In this document: positions 8,201 through 16,290 of the stretch, in pieces
Numbering within the stretch: the stretch's first letter is position 1
Layout of the letters: each line of letters begins with the position of its first letter
Assembly (NCBI GenBank): GCA_947306175.1
Contig: CAMZFV010000004.1
Span: 79,101-143,100, forward strand
Direction: 5' to 3'
Source: an uncultured Prevotellaceae bacterium
GTDB lineage: Bacteria > Bacteroidota > Bacteroidia > Bacteroidales > Muribaculaceae
Length of the DNA: 64,000 nt
Made by a program: the position numbers and the translations under genes
Notes under the pieces: generated by a model
Seen by the model: only the letters and a program-made list of their open reading frames with translations
Databases searched by the model: none
Told to the model about the DNA's origin: nothing

Positions 8201-9250
8201 ATGGCTAAATTGACTTTTCATGGGGTCGGTATCAAGGCGCTAAGCGCTTGTGTGCCCCAAGAGGTGGTTTTCAATAAGGATTTGGGCTACCTGATTCCCG
8301 AGGAAGAAATAGAAAAGACCATCAACAATATCGGTATCGTTGAACGGCGCATTGCTGCTCCCGATGTCATGGCAAGCGACTTGTGCTTCAAGGCCGCCCA
8401 GCAGTTGATGCAGGACAATGATATAGCCCCCGAGAGCATCGACGTGCTCTTGTTTATGAGCCAGACGCCCGACTACCGTATCCCCGCGACATCATGCCTC
8501 CTTCAGGAACGCCTGGGTTTGTCCCGTGATACGATGTGTTTTGACATCTCGTTGGGATGCTCCGGGTACCTGTTTGCGCTGAGTACGGCGTTTGCCTATG
8601 CCTCGATGGAGGGCGTGAACCGCGTTCTGCTGCTCGATGGAGAAACGTTCTCCAAGATTGTCAACCGCCGCGACAAGGTGGACTGGCCGCTCTATGGCGA
8701 TGCGGGAACGGCAACGCTGGTCGAGAAGGGTGATTTCCCTGCTTCCACGTTCATGCTATACACCGATGGTCGAGGAGCCGATAAACTCATGATCCATGCG
8801 GGAATGCGCAATCCCGTCACGCCCGACTCTTTTGTGGAGCGTGAGCAGGAAGATGGCAACATCCGCAACGACCTGGAGGTGTTTATGGATGGCATGGATG
8901 TCTTCAACTTCGCCATCAGCAAGGTGCCCAAGAGCATCAAGCAGATTCTCAAGGAGACCGACACCAGCATTGATGATGTGGATTATCTGGTCTTCCATCA
9001 GGCCAACCGCTTCATGATGGACTTCTTTGTCAAGAAACTGAAGATTTCGCCTGAACGCGTACCATATTGCATCAGCAAGTATGGCAACACCAGCAGCGCA
9101 TCTGTGCCCTTGACCATTTCCAGCGAGTTAAGCGGCAAGCTCTCGGGCGACCACAAGGTGATAATGAGTGCATTCGGTGCCGGACTGAGTTGGGGTTCCG
9201 CCATTATGCAGATGCGTGACTGCAAGGTTTCACCAGTAATAGAATACTGA
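8201..9250 (+). CDS. 3-oxoacyl-ACP synthase III-like protein (KAS III, copy B)
   Basis: 349 aa, FabH fold with Cys120 (SLGCSG), His266 (FHQANRF) and Asn296 (GNTSSAS). It shares GMRNPVT and the general layout with copy A but is clearly diverged, so the two probably accept different acyl groups. The 85-nt gap after the ACP contains a small hairpin (TCAGC...GCTGA). The VOC gene starts 6 nt downstream. A housekeeping FabH role is unlikely given the context. Confidence 0.85.
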   Translation: MAKLTFHGVGIKALSACVPQEVVFNKDLGYLIPEEEIEKTINNIGIVERRIAAPDVMASDLCFKAAQQLMQDNDIAPESIDVLLFMSQTPDYRIPATSCLLQERLGLSRDTMCFDISLGCSGYLFALSTAFAYASMEGVNRVLLLDGETFSKIVNRRDKVDWPLYGDAGTATLVEKGDFPASTFMLYTDGRGADKLMIHAGMRNPVTPDSFVEREQEDGNIRNDLEVFMDGMDVFNFAISKVPKSIKQILKETDTSIDDVDYLVFHQANRFMMDFFVKKLKISPERVPYCISKYGNTSSASVPLTISSELSGKLSGDHKVIMSAFGAGLSWGSAIMQMRDCKVSPVIEY

Positions 9251-9256
9251 TATTCA

Positions 9257-9667
9257 ATGATTCAGCAACTCCGGTTTCATCACATCGGCATTGCCTGTCG
9301 CAACATCGATAAGACCAAAGGCTTTTATTTGTCTATGGGCTATGAGGCTGCAACGGTGGTCGATGACCAGGTACAGCATGTGCGCGTCTGCTTCTTGGAG
9401 AAAGAAGGGGCACCACGACTGGAATTGCTGGAGCCCCTCGATGATGACAACCCTGTGGCACGAACGCTCGCTACCGTTGGGGTGACTCCCTATCACACAT
9501 GTTATGAGGTGCAGGACATCGAAGCCGCGATAACCGAGTTGCGACGTGAGCGTTTCTTGACGGTTAGCGGACCAGTGCCGGCATGTGCGATGGGCAATCG
9601 GCGCATCGCCTTCATGTTCAAGAAGGATAACGGTCTGCTGGAACTGGTCGAGGCCGAACCGCAATGA
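9257..9667 (+). CDS. VOC-family (glyoxalase/bleomycin-resistance fold) protein
   Basis: 136 aa with the paired beta-alpha-beta-beta-beta modules of the vicinal-oxygen-chelate superfamily. The metal ligand pattern includes FHHIGIAC near the start and LLELVEAE at the end, resembling methylmalonyl-CoA epimerase or lactoylglutathione lyase. Its stop overlaps the glycosyltransferase start by 4 nt (ATGA). An epimerase or isomerase acting on an acyl thioester in this locus is plausible; the substrate is unknown. Confidence 0.75.
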   Translation: MIQQLRFHHIGIACRNIDKTKGFYLSMGYEAATVVDDQVQHVRVCFLEKEGAPRLELLEPLDDDNPVARTLATVGVTPYHTCYEVQDIEAAITELRRERFLTVSGPVPACAMGNRRIAFMFKKDNGLLELVEAEPQ

Positions 9668-10671
9668 GCGAACTCCTGCTGACATATATCGTGCCTGTTT
9701 ATAACACTGAAGCCTACGTGCTCCAGTGTTTGCAGTCTATTGTAAACCAGGGACTTGACCCCGATGCTTATGAGGTACTGGCCGTTGACGATGGCTCTAC
9801 CGACTCCAGTCGCGCGGTCATTGAGGCGTTTGCCTGTGAGCATCCCCAAGTGCGCTTGCTCGTTCAGGCTAACGCTGGCGTCAGCATCGCCCGCAATTTG
9901 GCGCTGGACAATGCCCGTGGACGTTACCTCATGTTTGTGGACAGCGACGACTACCTCTGCGGGAATACCGTACCAAGGCTATTGAGGCGTATCCAGGACG
10001 AAAGCCTGGACGTGCTCTCGTTCAACTACTGCCGCGTGGATGTTGAGGGCCATCAGCTGCCCCACACCCGTGACGATAACTATGCGACTACGGCGGTATC
10101 TACGGGATATGACTTCCTCACGGCCCACAGCATGACGCCTTATGTGTGGCGCTTCATGATACGCCGCGATTACTTGGAACAGGGGCAGTGGCGTTTTAAC
10201 CCCTCGCTTATCGTTTGTGAGGACGGGGCGCTCATCGCGCAGTTTCTGCTTAACGCACCCCGTATGGCCCACGATGTCCAGGAGGTCTATTGCTATGTGA
10301 CACGCAGTGACAGCGCGATGCACAATCCTGACCGTGACCACCTGCGCCGCCGCATCTGCAGCCAGGTCGATTCCGCTGCTTTGATCGACGCCACGGCGCG
10401 TCAGTTCGAGGCTTCGACTGGCCTTAAGGCGCCCGCCAGTGTGGACGGTGTGAGGAATGTGTATCTCTATTTCTCGATGACCAAGGCCCTCACGACTGGT
10501 CTGGTGGACGAGATACTGGAACGGATACGCAAGGCTGGCCTCTTTCCCTTCCCATGCGTGGGACCTGAGGCCGATTACTATGGCATGAAATGGAAAATCA
10601 TCCACCTCCTGATGATGCGCCCCTGGTTGTGGCGATGTCTCAGCAAGGTGTATAGAATGATAAAGAAATAA
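9664..10671 (+). CDS. Family 2 glycosyltransferase
   Basis: 335-aa GT-A enzyme. The N-terminal LTYIVPVYNTEAYV, VDDGSTDSS (nucleotide binding) and FVDSDDYL (DXD-type metal site) are standard for GT2. The C-terminal part ends in a basic, aromatic segment that may contact the membrane. It is translationally coupled to the VOC gene upstream and followed after 4 nt by the FkbH gene. It is expected to add one sugar of the glycan that receives the acyl groups made here. Confidence 0.87.
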   Translation: MSELLLTYIVPVYNTEAYVLQCLQSIVNQGLDPDAYEVLAVDDGSTDSSRAVIEAFACEHPQVRLLVQANAGVSIARNLALDNARGRYLMFVDSDDYLCGNTVPRLLRRIQDESLDVLSFNYCRVDVEGHQLPHTRDDNYATTAVSTGYDFLTAHSMTPYVWRFMIRRDYLEQGQWRFNPSLIVCEDGALIAQFLLNAPRMAHDVQEVYCYVTRSDSAMHNPDRDHLRRRICSQVDSAALIDATARQFEASTGLKAPASVDGVRNVYLYFSMTKALTTGLVDEILERIRKAGLFPFPCVGPEADYYGMKWKIIHLLMMRPWLWRCLSKVYRMIKK

Positions 10672-10675
10672 GGAA

Positions 10676-12268
10676 ATGACGACTTTTGTCTTTCGCAATC
10701 AAACGGTGGAGGCGCTTTGGGGCTATAATGCCGTGACCTACTCGGGCTATGACGACATCAGCCAGGTGCCCGCCACTGCCGACCGCTATATTTGGTGTTA
10801 TCAGGTGCCTGTCAACCCCGATAGCAACCAATTGGCTATGGAGATAGCCTCCTATCGCGATAAGTTGGATTTGGTGCTGGATGGCGTTGAGGCCTCCAAA
10901 CCGTTCATCATCCTATCGCTCGTCAACCTGTTCCCCTTGAGGTTCACAGGCAATGATACTGCCGTCAGTGAAGCGATTGCCGATTTCAACCGCCATGCCG
11001 TTGAGTTGTCGAGGCAGCGCCCCAATGTCAAGTGGGTGGACTTCAGCGACTTCACATCCCGTTATGATGCCGAATCACTGATTAACTGGAAATACTACCT
11101 GATGTCGCAGTCGTTGCTCAATCCAAAATTGACGCATGACTTCCAGGCTTGGTGGCAGCGTGTCGAGGGCGAGATGGCGATGCAGCGCAAGAAGTGTCTC
11201 GTGCTCGACCTCGATAACACCCTGTGGGGCGGGGTATTGGGTGAGGACGGCGTTGACGGCATACAACTGGGCGGCGATTATCCAGGCAAGGCCTATTCCT
11301 ACTGGCAGAGCGCTTTGCTGCAGTTATCCCGCTCGGGTGTGATTTTAGCAGTGTGCAGCAAGAACAACGAGGCCGATGTCATAGAAGCCTGGGAAAAGAA
11401 TCCCCACATGGTGCTTAAGCGTGAGCATTTCAGTGCCCTTCGCATCAATTGGCAGGACAAGGCCACCAATATCACCGACATTGCCGCCGAACTCAACATC
11501 GGGCTGGACAGCATGGTCTTTCTCGACGATAACCCTGCCGAGCGCGAACTGGTGAAGCAGTTGTTGCCACAGGTCGAGGTGCCTGATTTCCCGACCAAGC
11601 CTTACCTGCTCATGCCTTTCTTCAAGCTGCTGGTGGAGAAGTACTTCCGTATCTATTCGGTGACCAAGGAAGACCTGACCAAGACCGAACAATACCGCTC
11701 AAACGCCTTGAGGCGTGCCGAGCAGTCGCGCTTTGCCGACTTGGATCAGTTCCTTTATAGTCTGGACATGCAGCTGGACGTCATTCCTGCCGACGAGCAC
11801 AACCTGCCCCGCATCGCGCAGATGACGCAGAAGACCAACCAGTTCAACCTCACCACCCGCCGCTACACCGAGGCCGACGTGCAGCAGCGTCTTGACCAGG
11901 GTTGGCACGTTTATTGCGTGAGGGTGAGTGACCGCTTTGGCGACAGTGGCATCACGGGTGCGATGTTTTTGCAGCCCGTCAGCGGCGAGGAGGTGAACAT
12001 CGACACCTTGTTGCTCAGTTGCCGCATCCTGGGCAAGGGCATCGAGGACGCTTTTGTAAAGACCGTGCTCAACCTCTTGCGTCTCGATGGCTACCGCAAA
12101 CTCATGGCCGACTATATACCCACGGCCAAGAACGGCCAGACTGCCGACTTCTATGACCGCTTGGGTATGGTCTGCGTCAATGAGGATAAGGATGGCACCA
12201 AGCATTATGTCATGCCCTTGAGCGGCGTGTTTGAAATCAAGAATTGTTATAACATCAGGGTATTATGA
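10676..12268 (+). CDS. FkbH-like HAD-IIIC protein (possible glyceryl-ACP synthase)
   Basis: 530 aa. An N-terminal region of about 170 aa of the type seen in FkbH proteins is followed by a HAD domain with DLDNT (Asp178/Asp180/Thr182), VCSKNN and FLDDNPAER, and then a GNAT-like C-terminal half. In polyketide and tetronate pathways FkbH homologues take 1,3-bisphosphoglycerate and load glyceryl onto a dedicated ACP. The next gene is exactly such an ACP, overlapping by 4 nt. A general role in acyl or lactate loading cannot be excluded. AAGGAA lies just before the ATG. Confidence 0.82.
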   Translation: MTTFVFRNQTVEALWGYNAVTYSGYDDISQVPATADRYIWCYQVPVNPDSNQLAMEIASYRDKLDLVLDGVEASKPFIILSLVNLFPLRFTGNDTAVSEAIADFNRHAVELSRQRPNVKWVDFSDFTSRYDAESLINWKYYLMSQSLLNPKLTHDFQAWWQRVEGEMAMQRKKCLVLDLDNTLWGGVLGEDGVDGIQLGGDYPGKAYSYWQSALLQLSRSGVILAVCSKNNEADVIEAWEKNPHMVLKREHFSALRINWQDKATNITDIAAELNIGLDSMVFLDDNPAERELVKQLLPQVEVPDFPTKPYLLMPFFKLLVEKYFRIYSVTKEDLTKTEQYRSNALRRAEQSRFADLDQFLYSLDMQLDVIPADEHNLPRIAQMTQKTNQFNLTTRRYTEADVQQRLDQGWHVYCVRVSDRFGDSGITGAMFLQPVSGEEVNIDTLLLSCRILGKGIEDAFVKTVLNLLRLDGYRKLMADYIPTAKNGQTADFYDRLGMVCVNEDKDGTKHYVMPLSGVFEIKNCYNIRVL

Positions 12269-12489
12269 ATTTGAAGGATAAAGTTTTGGAAATCATGCGC
12301 AAGACCTTTGAAATGGATGAGGTCTCGACCGATGCTTCCCAAAAGAATTGCGAGAATTGGGACTCGCTGCATCACCTCATGCTGGCTTCTGAATTGGAGG
12401 ATGCCTTTGACATCGATTTGGAGCCCGAGGAAATTGCCGAGATGACCGATTTCTCAAAGGTTGTCGCAATGTTGGAGTCTAAAATGTGA
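12265..12489 (+). CDS. Acyl carrier protein partner of FkbH
   Basis: 74 aa with a canonical NWDSLHHL site (Ser34). Its ATG overlaps the FkbH stop, and its own stop overlaps the acyltransferase start, so three genes form a translationally coupled cassette. By analogy with FkbH-ACP pairs it should carry the glyceryl (or other 3-carbon) unit. It is distinct in sequence from the two WSSL ACPs. Confidence 0.85.
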   Translation: MNLKDKVLEIMRKTFEMDEVSTDASQKNCENWDSLHHLMLASELEDAFDIDLEPEEIAEMTDFSKVVAMLESKM

Positions 12490-13508
12490 TGCAACAGCAG
12501 CGAATTGCTTTTATTGACTTCATGAAATGCTTGTGCATCATGCTCATCGTGATGTACCACATTGACCATGAATTCTTTAACTATATCGCTCCAAACCTGA
12601 ATAATGCGTTGCAGGCATTTCGTCTGCCCATGTATTATTTCATATCCGGCATTTTCTTTAAACACTACGACGGATTTGCCGATTTCACACGGCGCAAGGT
12701 GAACAACATCCTTGTGCCGTTCGTTTTTTTCATTATCCTGGTGTTTGTGCTCAGGCTGCCTCAGGCTGCCCTGTGCAAAGCCTTTGGGTCTGACGCCTTG
12801 ACAGTCTCTTGGCGTGAAGTTGTAGAGCCGTTCTATAAGCGTTATTGGCTGGTTTCGACTCCCCTTTGGTTCCTTTTGAGCCTCTTTTGGGTCAACGAGC
12901 TGTTTTACCTCTTGAGGCAAATTATTAAACCTTGGTGGGGGATCTTGATTGCGGTGGTAGCGGTTTCGGCAATCGGTTATTGGCTGGGTATGCGCGAAAT
13001 TAGGTTGCCCTTCATGCTGGACACGGCGTTGGTGGCCATGCCTTATTTCTTTTTGGGATGGGGCATGAAACGCTTGGGTGCTTTGGAGCCGTCGCGATGG
13101 GATCGCTGGGGCGTTCTCGCTTTGCTGGCTGTGGCGCTGCCGGTCTATCTTCTGAGTGAGTTTGTGAATTTGCACTTTCAGGTCTTGCCGCCCTATTGGA
13201 AGCTCTACCTCTTGCCCTTCATCGCCATTGTGGCCCTGTTCTGGGCTTGCAAGCCCATGCCTCACATCCCCGTCTTCTGCCATTATGGCCGTTACTCGCT
13301 CATCATCTTGGGCACCCATCCGTTATTCTTCCTGCCGTTAAGGTCTCTTTTTGTGCTGAAGTTTGGAATGCTACCGGGAATTGAGTTGACCCTGCTCGTG
13401 TTTGTCTTGACAATGATACTGGAGTGGCCCACAATCTGGCTGCTCAAGACCTATTTCCCTCGTTTCACCGCCCAGCAGCCGTTTTTCAAGCCTGGTTGGA
13501 AACTCTAG
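12489..13508 (+). CDS. Membrane acyltransferase (family 3)
   Basis: 339-aa integral membrane protein with roughly ten hydrophobic segments. It begins RIAFIDFMKCLCIMLIVMYH, the usual start of acyltransferase family 3 proteins that O-acylate extracytoplasmic sugars. The FkbH-linked ACP ends where it begins, so it may use that ACP-bound group to decorate a lipid-linked sugar. I chose the ATG at 12489 over a GTG at 12486. It probably acts in the inner membrane. Confidence 0.82.
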   Translation: MQQQRIAFIDFMKCLCIMLIVMYHIDHEFFNYIAPNLNNALQAFRLPMYYFISGIFFKHYDGFADFTRRKVNNILVPFVFFIILVFVLRLPQAALCKAFGSDALTVSWREVVEPFYKRYWLVSTPLWFLLSLFWVNELFYLLRQIIKPWWGILIAVVAVSAIGYWLGMREIRLPFMLDTALVAMPYFFLGWGMKRLGALEPSRWDRWGVLALLAVALPVYLLSEFVNLHFQVLPPYWKLYLLPFIAIVALFWACKPMPHIPVFCHYGRYSLIILGTHPLFFLPLRSLFVLKFGMLPGIELTLLVFVLTMILEWPTIWLLKTYFPRFTAQQPFFKPGWKL

Positions 13509-13523
13509 TAACTGAATAACTGC

Positions 13524-14579
13524 ATGAAATATATTCTCCATCTGCTCGCCATTATAGCGGCTTTCGCACTCCTGTTTGCGGCCTATGGCGGTCGTGTTGA
13601 CCCCTCGATTTGGGCCTTGCCGTCGTTGGCGACATTGGCCTTGCCGGCTGTGACAGTCGTTGTGCTCGCCTTGCTGGTGCTGCTGATGTTGTTCAAGCGG
13701 TGGCGCTCGGCGGTGGTTTTGGTTGGTGCCTTGATGCTTTCCTGGCCCACTTTGCGCCTGATTTCGCCGATTAACCTCTACGGCCCAAAGGCTGACCCCG
13801 ACAAAGCGCACCTCAAGGTGATGACGATGAACGTGATAGAGTTCAATTGGTTCGAGGACTCCATTCAGCCGAGTAAGACCATGCGCTACATCCTGGACGA
13901 GGATGCTGATATCGTGGCGATTCAAGAAGGACTGGTCTATTTCTCTTATGAGCAGCAGCCTCGCTTGAAGTCCATGCTGGATGAACTCTACAAGAAGTAC
14001 CCTTATCGCAAGAAGGAATTCTTTGATGTGGGCATCTTGTCCAAGTATCCCTTCACCGAGGTCAAATCTCCCGCACTGGACCGCGATACGATGAACTATT
14101 TCATCAAGGCTTGGGATGTGGAGGCTCCTGGCGGTGAATTGCGCGTGGTGAGTATGCACCTGAGTTCGTTGAAGCTGACGGCTAACGAGAGCAATGTCAT
14201 CGAATCGATGAATGTCGCCTCGGGGCGCAAGCGTCGCATCCAGTCGGTGGCTACCAAGTTGGAATCGGGATTCCAGATACATGCCCGCCAGGCTAAGGCA
14301 ATGCGTGATCTGCTGGATGAAACGGTGGGCGATGTGCTGGTCTTGGGTGATATGAACGACACGCCTGGCTCCTTCGCTTATCGCACCACCTGCGGGGATG
14401 ACCTGCGTGATGCGTGGGCTGAAACCGGATTCGGACCCACCTACACCTTCCATGAACACCACATGTATGTCAAGATTGACCACGTCCTCTATCGTGGTAA
14501 CCTCAAGCCGTTGTGGTGCAGAATTGTCAAGTCGGGTGAGAGTGATCATTATCCCATGGTGGCACTTTTTGAACGTTGA
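13524..14579 (+). CDS. Membrane-anchored endonuclease/exonuclease/phosphatase-family protein
   Basis: 351 aa with two to three N-terminal transmembrane segments (about residues 1-85) and then an EEP domain: VAIQEG, GDMNDTPGS, KIDHVLY and SGESDHYPMV are the metal and catalytic motifs. Members cleave phosphodiesters, including lipid or nucleic acid substrates. The catalytic domain probably faces the periplasm. It lies 15 nt after the acyltransferase and may be the last gene of the locus. Whether it acts on the glycolipid or is unrelated cannot be told. Confidence 0.78.
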   Translation: MKYILHLLAIIAAFALLFAAYGGRVDPSIWALPSLATLALPAVTVVVLALLVLLMLFKRWRSAVVLVGALMLSWPTLRLISPINLYGPKADPDKAHLKVMTMNVIEFNWFEDSIQPSKTMRYILDEDADIVAIQEGLVYFSYEQQPRLKSMLDELYKKYPYRKKEFFDVGILSKYPFTEVKSPALDRDTMNYFIKAWDVEAPGGELRVVSMHLSSLKLTANESNVIESMNVASGRKRRIQSVATKLESGFQIHARQAKAMRDLLDETVGDVLVLGDMNDTPGSFAYRTTCGDDLRDAWAETGFGPTYTFHEHHMYVKIDHVLYRGNLKPLWCRIVKSGESDHYPMVALFER

Positions 14580-14622
14580 ACAATGGGGAATACACTAAAA
14601 ACCCCGTTCTCACGTTCATTAT

Positions 14623-16086
14623 ATGTACAACCAAAAGATTTCAGCAATGATTCATAATAATAGACAATCACTGTGGATGGTCGCTGCCGTGCTGATGCTC
14701 ATGGCGGCATTCTCTTCGTGTATCGAGGATGGATTCACCACTTCATCAAGCGATGTGTTGGTGTTCAATAAGGATACTGTGGCTTTTGACACGGTAATTA
14801 CCTTGCAGGGCACAGCCACCAAGCAGATGGTGGTCTATAACCGCAGCCCCAAGCAGATCAATATTTCGTCCATTAAGGTGGCAGGACTGGCCTCCAAGGG
14901 TCATTTCCACCTCAATGTGGACGGTGTGCGCGGTGACGAGTTCCAGAATGTGGAAATCCGTGGCAACGACTCGATTTTTGTCTTCATCGAGGCCTATCTT
15001 GATGAGATGGAGAGAAATGAACCCACTTTGCTGGAAGACCGTCTGGAATTTGTGACCAATGGCGTGACACAGAATGTGGTACTCAGTGCATGGGGACAGG
15101 ATGTGGTGCGCATCAGCGGTGATACCATCGCTACCGACACCCGCTTTACGGCCGCCAAGCCATACCTCATCTACGACACGTTGTATGTTGATTCTACTGT
15201 GACCTTGACCATTGATGCGGGCGCGACATTGCTCTTCCACGACAAGGGCGCGATACGATGTGCGGGTAGGATGTTGGCTAACGGCACGGCCGAAGCCCCC
15301 ATCACGTTCCGCGGCGACCGTCTGGACCATATCGTCGGCGAAACCAGCTTTGACATCATGTCGGGACAGTGGGGTGGCGTCATCTTCAACTACACGCCAC
15401 ATGCCAGTGGAAATGTGTTGAAGCATGTGGTGATGAAGGGAAGCTCAATCGGTATGCACTGCAGTAGTGATAAATTGTACACCGATGATTGTGCCCTGAA
15501 ATTGGTCAACTGTGTGTTGACCAACTCGGCTTCGACTTGTTTGGTGACCCAGGCGTGCTATGCCGAGCTCATCGGCACCGAGTTGAGCGATGCAGCTGTG
15601 GCAGTGGTTGGCTTCAATGGCGGAAAGGTGACGGCCAGCCAGTGTACCTTTGCCAACAATTATCTGTTCTCCATACCAGAATTGCCCATAGTCAACATCT
15701 CGGATCTTGAATTAGTAAATGGCACCATAGCTAAGATTAAGGCACGGTTCGACAACTGCATCTTTCATGGATTGTGTCCTGAATTCAACGTTGAGACGTT
15801 GGATGATTCAGACATTTACTTGAATTATTGCCTGTTTAAGCGCTCTGAAATTAGTGATTCCCACTACATCAACTGCATTTGGGATGGTGATCCCAAGTTC
15901 TTGACCGTGCGTGACGACTACTATTTTGACTACCGATTGGGCAATGGGAGCGACGCCATCGGCAAGGGCAACCCCGCCCTCTGCCCCGATGAGGCCCGTT
16001 ACGACCGCTACGGCAACGACCGCCTCGCCACTGGAGCCATCGACCTCGGCGCCTACGTCTGGATCCCCATCTCCGACGAGAACTAA
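14623..16086 (+). CDS. Lipoprotein with predicted parallel beta-helix
   Basis: 487 aa. A signal sequence ends in a lipobox (MAAFSSC), with the lipidated Cys followed by IEDGF. The middle shows short repeating strands with turns (such as GTAEAPITFRG and CTFANNYL) typical of right-handed beta-helix proteins, and a C-terminal ATGAIDLGAY segment common in such proteins. It probably sits on the outer membrane. The ATG at 14623 is used; an ATG at 14647 is an alternative. No catalytic motif was recognised. Confidence 0.7.
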   Translation: MYNQKISAMIHNNRQSLWMVAAVLMLMAAFSSCIEDGFTTSSSDVLVFNKDTVAFDTVITLQGTATKQMVVYNRSPKQINISSIKVAGLASKGHFHLNVDGVRGDEFQNVEIRGNDSIFVFIEAYLDEMERNEPTLLEDRLEFVTNGVTQNVVLSAWGQDVVRISGDTIATDTRFTAAKPYLIYDTLYVDSTVTLTIDAGATLLFHDKGAIRCAGRMLANGTAEAPITFRGDRLDHIVGETSFDIMSGQWGGVIFNYTPHASGNVLKHVVMKGSSIGMHCSSDKLYTDDCALKLVNCVLTNSASTCLVTQACYAELIGTELSDAAVAVVGFNGGKVTASQCTFANNYLFSIPELPIVNISDLELVNGTIAKIKARFDNCIFHGLCPEFNVETLDDSDIYLNYCLFKRSEISDSHYINCIWDGDPKFLTVRDDYYFDYRLGNGSDAIGKGNPALCPDEARYDRYGNDRLATGAIDLGAYVWIPISDEN

Positions 16087-16113
16087 TTCTTAGTAATTAC
16101 GATATCATCATGT

Positions 16114-16137
16114 AGAGACGCAAAATCTTGCGTCTCT
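16114..16137 (+). repeat. GAGACGC palindromic repeat (copy 1)
   Basis: Perfect 10-bp inverted repeat AGAGACGCAA / TTGCGTCTCT around a 4-nt loop AATC. The same palindrome occurs at 17650-17673 (inside a CDS) and, slightly changed, at 25277-25300. It lies 28 nt after the lipoprotein stop and could also act as a weak transcription stop. Confidence 0.8.
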
Positions 16138-16246
16138 TTCCCGCGACAGGGTTCATGTGTGCAGCGATTTAGTCGCTGCATCAAGTTCCCGACAGGTAGC
16201 TTTCCCGCGACAGGGTTCATGTGTGCAGCGATTTTATCGCTGCATC
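16137..16246 (+). repeat. Two direct 46-bp repeats, each ending in a palindrome
   Basis: Copies at 16137-16182 and 16201-16246 differ at two adjacent positions only. Each begins TTTCCCGCGACAGGG and ends with a TGCAGCGA...TCGCTGCA palindrome. The differing bases fall in the loop, so the stem is conserved. They fill most of the gap before the glycosidase gene. Confidence 0.85.
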
Positions 16247-16290
16247 TATGGTATCTATTGACCGTTAACTGAAATTCAATTCAAGTAAAT

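Noticed and set aside
16114..16246. Possible CRISPR array
   Set aside because: Only two 46-bp repeats with an 18-nt gap, each with its own palindrome, and no cas genes; it fits a dispersed palindromic repeat better.
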